Assembly: GCA_021809225.1 (NCBI GenBank)
Contig: JAKBAL010000033.1
Span: 1-10,807 of the forward strand
DNA length: 10,807 nucleotides
DNA from: Pseudomonadota bacterium
GTDB taxonomy: Bacteria; Pseudomonadota; Alphaproteobacteria; UBA9655
Direction: 5' to 3'
A program made the translations under genes and the position numbers. Positions 6,548 through 10,807 of the stretch are shown piece by piece; position 1 is the first letter of the stretch; each line of letters begins with the position of its first letter. The notes under the pieces are model-generated. The model was not told where the DNA came from and searched no databases. It saw nothing but the letters and a program-made list of their open reading frames with translations.

Positions 6548-7800
6548 GATATTCCCTTTTTATTCAGTGCGACACTGACTTGGTCCACAGAAAGACGCTC
6601 TTGTTCACCTGTATCCAAATTCTTAAGAACCACGGTATGCGATGAGACTTCTTCTTCTCCTAAAATGAGGACATACTGGGCATTCATTTGAGTCGCCTTT
6701 TTAAGGCGTTTTCCAAGGTTTCCACCATATGTCATTTGAACAACATAGCCTTCTTTGCGTAAACATTGTGCTAATTCTAGTCCTTTTATGTCATACACTT
6801 CATTCATCAAAGCAATGGCCAGAGGTCGAGGGGGGGGAGGAAACCCCTCATCAGAAAGCATCATGGCCATTCGATCAATACCCCCCGCCCAACCCACTCC
6901 TGGGATAGCCGGTCCTCCTATGGTAGAAATAAGTCCATCGTACCGTCCACCAGCTAAGACTGCTCCTTGAGCTCCGAGTTCTTTAGTTGTGAACTCAAAA
7001 GCGACATGGCAGTAGTAATCTAGACCTCGTACCAGATGAGGATTGAGTTTGTAAGGAATGTGCAGAGTTTCAAGCCCTTCTCTGACTTTCATAAACATAT
7101 CTTGAGATAAGGAATTAAGACTATCATTCAAAAGAGGAGCTGCTTTGAGAATTTTTTTATCTCCCTCATCCTTTGAATCCAAAATTCTCAAGGGGTTTCG
7201 TTCAAGACGGTGTTGACTTTCAGATGAAAGGGCTAGGTGATGATCCTTTAAATAAGTTACTAATTGGTTGCGATAATGCTTTCGGCTTTCATCATCTCCT
7301 AGGGTGTTAATTTCTAAAGTGCCGCGATGGCTTAAGCTTAGCGCTTTTAGGGTATCAAAAGCCAAAGCAATGATTTCAACGTCGCCAATAGGGTTGGAGA
7401 CTCCAAAAAGCTCAATTCCAATTTGATGAAGTTGCCTTAATCTCCCTTTTTGTGGCCTCTCATAACGAAACATGGGACCTGCATAAAAAAACTTTTGAGG
7501 CATCGACTGGGTCAGCCCATTTGAGAGTACAGCTCTTGCAACCCCAGCTGTTCCTTCAGGACGAAGAACGATCCCTTCATCTCCTCGATCCGCAATTTCA
7601 TACATTTCTTTGGAAATAATGTCAGACTCATCACCAAGCGTCCGTTTAAAGACATCTTTAAATTCCATTATGGGAGTTGCAATTTCAGTATAACCATATG
7701 TTTCTGCTAATTTTTTAGCAGCAGTTATAATATAGAAATGTTTTTGATGTTCAAAAGGAAGTAAATCACGGGTTCCTCGAACAGGTTGTAAAAGTGTCAT
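6544..7800 (-). CDS. hisS: Histidyl-tRNA synthetase
   Basis: Class II aminoacyl-tRNA synthetase that charges tRNA-His. The 418 residues hold the expected core: the N-terminal [16 protein letters not shown] (80-86), motif 2 as [18 protein letters not shown] (111-128), the histidine-site LVRGLDYY (256-263) followed by AGGRYDGL, and motif 3 as [13 protein letters not shown] (303-315). The anticodon-binding domain spans about 325-418. It is the canonical bacterial type and not the divergent HisZ paralogue. An 8-base G run (plus-strand 6830-6837) encodes part of its PPPPRP linker. The ATG at 7800 has no clear Shine-Dalgarno sequence. It overlaps prfA by 4 bp and follows the rodZ region, where ispG would commonly sit between them. 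Confidence 0.98.
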   Translation of the reverse strand: MTLLQPVRGTRDLLPFEHQKHFYIITAAKKLAETYGYTEIATPIMEFKDVFKRTLGDESDIISKEMYEIADRGDEGIVLRPEGTAGVARAVLSNGLTQSMPQKFFYAGPMFRYERPQKGRLRQLHQIGIELFGVSNPIGDVEIIALAFDTLKALSLSHRGTLEINTLGDDESRKHYRNQLVTYLKDHHLALSSESQHRLERNPLRILDSKDEGDKKILKAAPLLNDSLNSLSQDMFMKVREGLETLHIPYKLNPHLVRGLDYYCHVAFEFTTKELGAQGAVLAGGRYDGLISTIGGPAIPGVGWAGGIDRMAMMLSDEGFPPPPRPLAIALMNEVYDIKGLELAQCLRKEGYVVQMTYGGNLGKRLKKATQMNAQYVLILGEEEVSSHTVVLKNLDTGEQERLSVDQVSVALNKKGIS

Positions 7801-7834
7801 TATATTCGCAAAATTGTGACGATCTATTCTTTAG

Positions 7835-7975
7835 TTACTGTCTCTCAGAGCTTTCTTCAACCCATTTTTTAGGATCAAGAGAAATATGGCTCCGTACAAC
7901 TCCCCCTGGACTCTTTAAAAAAGTATGCGTTTTTTCACCATAAATAAGACTAACTCCTCTTACATTTCCTGTTTT
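7835..7975 (-). pseudogene. rodZ: Detached 3' end of rodZ, still readable after an in-frame TGA
   Basis: Directly after the rodZ TGA (7978-7976), the same frame stays open for 46 codons to a TAA at 7837-7835. The reading starts KTGNVRGVSL and includes SPGGVVRSHISLDP. This fits the expected end of the DUF4115 domain, where a TTGN-type strand follows the GE-x-F/Y turn and the sequence closes near a xxxISLDP-like stretch. The segment therefore looks like the original end of rodZ. It has not decayed by frameshift. If it is translated by readthrough, RodZ would be 284 codons long and hisS would start only 34 bp later. Confidence 0.75.
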
Positions 7976-8689
7976 TCAGAAAAGATCTTCTGGAGTTTTA
8001 AATTCATGACTCTCTCCCGGCTTAAAAAGACGCTGCAAAATGATATTTCCTTCTTTGTCTTTTATCTCAACCCATGTTTCTTCTAAAGCCTTTAAAATAA
8101 CGGGTTGGGGAGACGCAAATGTGTCAACCTTTGAAAGGTATTGCTCAAGAAGTTGAGGATCTTCATTTACTGTTGAAACGGCAGGAAGAGGTTCAGATGC
8201 TGCTATTAAATCTTGTGAGGGCAAAAGAGGTTGACTCTGCATTGGTAAACCTGGGATCGCGTCAACCCATTCTTTCTTTTTATGAAGAGAGGATAAAGGA
8301 TTAGAGCCATACCAATGCCAGCCAATACTGAAAACAACAAGAGCAAGAAAGGATAAGACAAGAATACGAAAGCTTGGCATCCCCTTTCCAGGGAGGGGAG
8401 CAGGAAAAGGAACGTGAGTAGGCAAGGGTGAGCCCATCTGTGCTTTGAATTTGAGGATAATATCGTCATCATCTAAATTTAAATATTTAGCATAAGATCT
8501 TAAAAAACCTAATGTATACACATCAAAAGTAAAATTCTCTTGATCTTCTTCTAAGTGAATCAAATAGCGCATATTAATGCGCAATTGTTTTGAGGCTCCT
8601 TCAAGAGTTAAGCTTTGAGCCAGACGAGCCTCTTTTAACAGGTGCCCTGCAGATTGGACTTTACTTTCTGCTGATATTTTATTCATCAT
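7976..8689 (-). CDS. rodZ: RodZ-like cytoskeletal protein, truncated
   Basis: Membrane protein that links the MreB cytoskeleton to the cell-wall elongation machinery. The N-terminus (about 13-75) is a Cro/CI-type helix-turn-helix domain (AGHLLKEARLAQSLTLEGAS, then LRINMRYLIHLEE and TLGFLRSYAKYL). Next come a proline-rich linker (88-105), one transmembrane helix (about 106-126, FRILVLSFLALVVFSIGWHW), a Pro/Ser-rich periplasmic linker and the first half of a DUF4115 domain (TWVEIKDKEGNIILQRLFKPGE). Translation stops at a TGA after residue 237, in the middle of that domain, and the missing part follows in frame. The helix-turn-helix and membrane helix are intact, so MreB binding may survive. Two adjacent Met codons make the exact start uncertain. 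It heads the hisS-prfA operon. Confidence 0.88.
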   Translation of the reverse strand: MMNKISAESKVQSAGHLLKEARLAQSLTLEGASKQLRINMRYLIHLEEDQENFTFDVYTLGFLRSYAKYLNLDDDDIILKFKAQMGSPLPTHVPFPAPLPGKGMPSFRILVLSFLALVVFSIGWHWYGSNPLSSLHKKKEWVDAIPGLPMQSQPLLPSQDLIAASEPLPAVSTVNEDPQLLEQYLSKVDTFASPQPVILKALEETWVEIKDKEGNIILQRLFKPGESHEFKTPEDLF

Positions 8690-8728
8690 AGACTTTAACT
8701 TGTAAAACCTCTCAGTATCTGAAAAAAG

Positions 8729-8744
8729 GTTAATCTAGATTAAC
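8729..8744. promoter_or_regulatory. rodZ: Perfect 16-bp palindrome upstream of rodZ
   Basis: GTTAATCTAGATTAAC is exactly self-complementary and lies 40 bp before the rodZ start, between rodZ and the divergent tRNA-Arg. It could be an operator for a dimeric regulator. It contains TTAA-N6-TTAA, close to but one base shorter than the alphaproteobacterial CtrA consensus TTAA-N7-TTAA. Confidence 0.4.
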
Positions 8745-8828
8745 AATTCTTTTCTTAAAAAAACAAGAGGTATTGATTTTAAATCGTTTACTTTTTTTGG
8801 ACTTACGGTATGGTATACACGATTATAA

Positions 8829-8905
8829 GCGCCCTTAGCTCAGCTGGATAGAGCGTCGGCCTTCTAAGCCGCAGGTCGCAGGTTCGAATCCTGCAGGGCG
8901 CACCA
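8829..8905 (+). tRNA. tRNA-Arg (anticodon UCU), CCA encoded
   Basis: A 77-nt cloverleaf reads AGA codons. The acceptor stem GCGCCCT (8829-8835) pairs with AGGGCGC (8895-8901), the D arm is GCTC..GAGC, the anticodon loop is CTTCTAA, and the T arm is GCAGG-TTCGAAT-CCTGC. The 3' CCA is genome-encoded (8903-8905). It closely matches the general bacterial tRNA-Arg(UCU). The outermost anticodon-stem pair is a T-C mismatch (27:43). No clear -35 was found upstream. A TATACA at 8814-8819 is the best -10 candidate. Confidence 0.97.
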
Positions 8906-8995
8906 AATTTTTAGGGTCCGTTCCGGGCATATCTAGAATAATACTGTGCAAAAGGATTAAGAACCTTTATACTTAAAATAAGCTAAGAATTTTTG

Positions 8996-9026
8996 AAAAA
9001 ACAAATAATTCAATCACTTGTTTTTT
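8996..9026 (+). terminator. A/T-rich inverted repeat, weak terminator candidate for tRNA-Arg
   Basis: AAAAAACAA (8996-9004) and TTGTTTTTT (9018-9026) form a perfect 9-bp stem with a 13-nt loop, about 90 bp after the tRNA. The T-run fits a terminator, but the stem has only one G-C pair, so it may not work as one. Confidence 0.3.
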
Positions 9027-9036
9027 AAAAATGGGC

Positions 9037-9064
9037 TTGAAATTGAAAAAAAGTCTGTTAATAT
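9037..9064 (+). promoter_or_regulatory. Possible promoter before the structured RNA candidate
   Basis: TTGAAA (9037-9042) and TAATAT (9059-9064) lie 16 bp apart, each with four of six matches. A TATATA at 9069-9074 is an alternative -10 without a well-spaced -35. Either would start a transcript just before or at the G-run at 9081. Confidence 0.3.
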
Positions 9065-9078
9065 GTTTTATATAGTAG

Positions 9079-9143
9079 TCGGGGGCTGCTAGTGCATACC
9101 TAAACTGAGGGGAGGCAGGAAGGTTAAAAAACCACCCCCACGA
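9079..9143 (+). ncRNA. Unassigned structured RNA candidate (three-way junction)
   Basis: In AT-rich surroundings, this G/C-rich segment pairs on paper as three helices. P1 is TCGGGGG (9079-9085) with CCCCACGA (9136-9143), with A9140 bulged. P2 is CTGC (9086-9089) with GCAG (9115-9118), directly stacked on P1 and containing a possible CCT/AGG inner stem. P3 is GGTT-AAAA-AACC (9122-9133). Junction strands are 0, GAA and AC. It could be a small RNA or a 5' leader element of the phosphotransferase gene 363 bp downstream. I compared it from memory with SRP RNA, tmRNA, RNase P RNA and common riboswitches and found no match. Confidence 0.35.
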
Positions 9144-9356
9144 TTAAGTAAGATCTCTATAAATCATGGGCATTAAAGCTTTCTAACTTGAGATATGTAT
9201 TGAAAAATACTGAGATAATTTTTTAGTAAACGGGCCTCATTTTATAATTTTTCTTTTTGCAAGGATCGATTTCAAGATCTAATTTATTTCTTTTTTTCTA
9301 TCTATTCCTAAATAGTTAGAGGAAGTCGGGTCAAGTTCGCCACAATACCAGGATTT

Positions 9357-9509
9357 ATGCCAAATGTTGTGACCCACGCTCGACAAAAACTCTGGAAAAT
9401 GTTATCTGAAACTATAGAGAAAAATAGAGTTATCATACAAAATTTACGACGAAAAAATATAAGATACACACTATCTATATTGTATATCTATATCGGTCTT
9501 AAGGCATGA
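9357..9509 (+). CDS. Possible 50-residue basic peptide, doubtful
   Basis: An ATG at 9357 opens 50 codons (MPNVVTHARQKLWKML, then a basic and Ile/Tyr-rich end) to a TGA that overlaps the following gene's ATG as ATGA. Such overlaps usually mean coupling. However, AGGA lies only 3 bp from the start, composition is biased by AT-rich DNA, and I know no homologue. It may be chance, or a leader peptide for the phosphotransferase. Confidence 0.25.
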   Translation: MPNVVTHARQKLWKMLSETIEKNRVIIQNLRRKNIRYTLSILYIYIGLKA

Positions 9510-10489
9510 CATTCAAGAGTAATTGGGAAACAACGGATCAGCAATTTCAGGTCTCAGCACAAACCATTAAAGCCATGGTTGCGTTAGCCTTACCAAAGGC
9601 GAAAGTGGCGTCTCATAAAATCATTTCTGCAGGATGCGCCAATCTCAATATTAAAATTAACCTCATCAATGAACTTCATCCCTTTATTTTAAGGATTTAT
9701 ATACGTGATAAAGGGGCGGCCTTTCGAGAACAAAAGCTTGCAGCCCTTATTAAGCCCTCTGTTCCTATTCCAGAGATTTATTTTGTTGGTGATGAGGATG
9801 ACTTTCGCTTTGCCATCACAGAATATATGCCCGGAATAAGTTTACGTGATCTTCTTCTCAAGCATTCAAAGAACAATATACAAAACATCATGTATCAGGC
9901 AGGTCAGACTTTGGCTTCAATCCAAATGTATCAATTTCCTAAGGCTGGCTTTTTTGATGCTGATCTTAAAGTCAGTCACCCTCTAACAAAGCAAAGCTAC
10001 ATTACGTTTGCTCGAGAGTGTCTCACTCACTCAACGGTGGTAGAGAAAATGGGGGAGGAAACCATCAATAAAATTACGAGCCTTCTTGAAAAACATGGTT
10101 CTCTTTTTCCTGATGAAAATCAAACACATCTTGTACACGCAGATTATGATCCAGCCAATATTCTGGTTGATAAAATTGAAGGGCAATGGAAAATTACAGC
10201 TATTTTAGATTGGGAATTCGCTCATTCGGGATCAACCCTTAGTGATATCGCCAACATGCTGCGTTATGCCCATCACATGCTCCCCATTTTTGAAAATTCC
10301 TTTCTTCAAGGTTTGCAACAAAGCGGTGTGATCCTTCCAGAAAATTGGCGCTATAGAATTGATTTGCTTAATTTGCTCTCCCTTCTTAATTGTCTTGTCA
10401 GATGTTCTCCTAAAGAACACCCCAACCGATGTGCAGATATTTGTGATTTAATCAGCAAAATCCTTCCGAACTTACAGAACCGATCATAG
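9506..10489 (+). CDS. APH/choline-kinase-fold phosphotransferase
   Basis: A 327-residue cytosolic kinase of the aminoglycoside phosphotransferase superfamily (APH, PF01636), which phosphorylates small hydroxyl compounds with ATP or GTP. The catalytic loop is LVHADYDPANILVD, with H211, D213 (base) and N218. The metal-binding motif is AILDWEFAHSG with D235. The N-lobe has ILRIYIR, with Arg rather than Lys on strand 3, an E75 in the following helix, and the hinge ITEYMPG (104-110). The aminoglycoside-resistance subfamilies are not specifically indicated. Choline, thiamine, homoserine-type or sugar substrates are equally possible. The start has a poor ribosome-binding site (AAGG one base before ATG), and the next Met (24) is an alternative. 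It sits alone after the structured gap. Confidence 0.88.
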   Translation: MTFKSNWETTDQQFQVSAQTIKAMVALALPKAKVASHKIISAGCANLNIKINLINELHPFILRIYIRDKGAAFREQKLAALIKPSVPIPEIYFVGDEDDFRFAITEYMPGISLRDLLLKHSKNNIQNIMYQAGQTLASIQMYQFPKAGFFDADLKVSHPLTKQSYITFARECLTHSTVVEKMGEETINKITSLLEKHGSLFPDENQTHLVHADYDPANILVDKIEGQWKITAILDWEFAHSGSTLSDIANMLRYAHHMLPIFENSFLQGLQQSGVILPENWRYRIDLLNLLSLLNCLVRCSPKEHPNRCADICDLISKILPNLQNRS

Positions 10490-10526
10490 TTTTTCATCAT
10501 CCCTCGAAAGGCTTCAAATTTAAACT

Positions 10527-10574
10527 TTATGCCGGAATGGAGTGCATAAGGCTTGTCTTCACCCATTCCTGGGT
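10527..10574 (+). terminator. Weak hairpins after the phosphotransferase gene
   Basis: Two small inverted repeats follow the TAG: TTATGC/GCATAA (10527-10532, 10544-10549) and ACCCA-TTCC-TGGGT (10561-10574). Neither is followed by a good T-run, so termination here is only a positional guess. Confidence 0.25.
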
Positions 10575-10601
10575 AACTCGGAATTTTAAACGGATCTATA
10601 T

Positions 10602-10630
10602 TTGACGAATTTCTGTTTTTCTGTTATTCT
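10602..10630 (+). promoter_or_regulatory. Promoter of the secreted-protein gene
   Basis: TTGACG (10602-10607, five of six) and TATTCT (10625-10630, four of six) lie exactly 17 bp apart. Initiation near 10637 gives a leader of about 31 nt with an AAGGGG ribosome-binding site at 10655-10660. One of the better promoters in the window. Confidence 0.55.
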
Positions 10631-10667
10631 CTATAAAAATAATCAAATATGAATAAGGGGAAATATC

Positions 10668-10807
10668 ATGAAAGTTTCTATTTTTGCGTCTACAGTTTTT
10701 GCTATGACTGCCTGGGTAAGTTATGCTAATGCGGAGGATATTGTTCCCGAGTCAACCGCGACTCTTAAGGAGTGTCAAGCGTGGGCAGCATCCCATCAAG
10801 GGACTGC
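10668..10807 (+). CDS. Secreted protein, start only (cut by window end)
   Basis: An ATG at 10668, with AAGGGG ending 7 bp upstream, opens a frame that runs off the window after 46 full codons. The first 22 residues (MKVSIFASTVFAMTAWVSY, then ANA) form a clear Sec signal peptide with an A-x-A cleavage site. The mature protein starts EDIVPESTATLKECQAWAAS. The fold cannot be judged from what is visible. One Cys appears at residue 36. It is probably a small periplasmic or exported protein with its own promoter. Confidence 0.75.
   Translation, partial: MKVSIFASTVFAMTAWVSYANAEDIVPESTATLKECQAWAASHQGT

Larger units (their letters stand above)
8906..9505. other. Gene-poor 600-bp gap after tRNA-Arg
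   Basis: No long ORF and no transposase remnant was recognised. It holds small inverted repeats: AAAGG/CCTTT (8951-8968), a 9-bp A/T repeat (8996-9026), and TCTA-t-CTATT-ccta-AATAG-t-TAGA (9297-9320). It also holds a compact G/C-rich structured segment (9079-9143), the inverted pair GGGTCA/TGACCC (9328-9333 and 9370-9375), a possible 50-codon ORF ending at the next gene's start, and a TATCTATAT direct repeat (9472-9480, 9485-9493). No duplicate of the tRNA 3' end was seen, so nothing supports an attachment site within the window. Confidence 0.6.

Noticed and set aside
7976..7978. UGA as a tryptophan codon (genetic code 4) to explain the rodZ stop.
   Set aside because: rnhA, hisS and the HAD-like gene all terminate at TGA, TGG is used freely for Trp, and the expected residue is more likely Leu.
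9081..9140. Resemblance of the G-rich segment to tmRNA (GTGCAT.CC, GAGGGG, TAAAAA.CC as in the first pseudoknot).
   Set aside because: The tRNA-like half with GGATTCGAC, a tag reading frame and the CCA-ending acceptor half are all absent nearby.
9081..9140. Signal recognition particle RNA suggested by the GGAAGG-containing stretch.
   Set aside because: The conserved apical GGTCAGG..CCGGAAGGNAGCAGCC motif is not present.
8829..9505. tRNA-Arg as an integration site of a genomic island carrying the phosphotransferase.
   Set aside because: No integrase gene and no second copy of the tRNA 3' end is visible in the window.
10351..10566. Minus-strand 71-codon frame starting MGEDKPYALHSG.
   Set aside because: It overlaps the conserved phosphotransferase end antisense, has no ribosome-binding site and no recognisable family.

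Overview
The window looks like chromosome from a low-GC, host-associated alphaproteobacterium, probably a Holosporales-type or other protist endosymbiont. This is inferred from several signs. Housekeeping genes are alphaproteobacterial in type (YggT, RodZ with a C-terminal DUF4115 domain, a hisS-prfA block). There is a DUF2608-like secreted HAD protein, a family I associate with amoeba-associated bacteria. Intergenic DNA is AT-rich, and two normally conserved neighbours are missing from otherwise conserved gene blocks. UGA is an ordinary stop here: rnhA, hisS and the DUF2608-like gene all end in it.

Left part (1-3595). An AT-rich 337-bp stretch holds no secure gene. Then rnhA (minus strand) diverges from a plus-strand run: a tandem CDGSH iron-sulfur protein, a coupled lipoprotein of unknown function, yggT, folD and comF. 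Several junctions are tight: a 1-nt overlap, a 10-nt gap and a 26-nt overlap. folD supplies one-carbon folates, comF is a phosphoribosyltransferase-fold protein with paired Cys motifs, and rnhA removes RNA-DNA hybrids.

Middle (3715-8689). A monocistronic secreted HAD-like protein with a repeated acidic Ser/Glu tail has its own promoter and a shared bidirectional terminator. Facing it is the minus-strand block rodZ > hisS > prfA > methyltransferase. This is the familiar rodZ-ispG-hisS and prfA-prmC layout, but without ispG and with a non-PrmC methyltransferase in the prmC position. rodZ carries an in-frame TGA. The 46 codons after it still read as the end of its DUF4115 domain.

Right part (8829-10807). 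A tRNA-Arg(UCU) is followed by a 600-bp gene-poor gap. The gap contains a compact G/C-rich segment that folds on paper into a three-way junction, several inverted repeats and a possible 50-codon ORF. Next come an APH/choline-kinase-fold phosphotransferase and the start of a small secreted protein with a good promoter, cut by the window end.

The most interesting items are the interrupted rodZ, the unassigned structured-RNA candidate at 9079-9143, the secreted HAD-like protein with altered motif I and repeated acidic tail, and the operon losses. No CRISPR array, insertion sequence or recognisable new defence system is visible.
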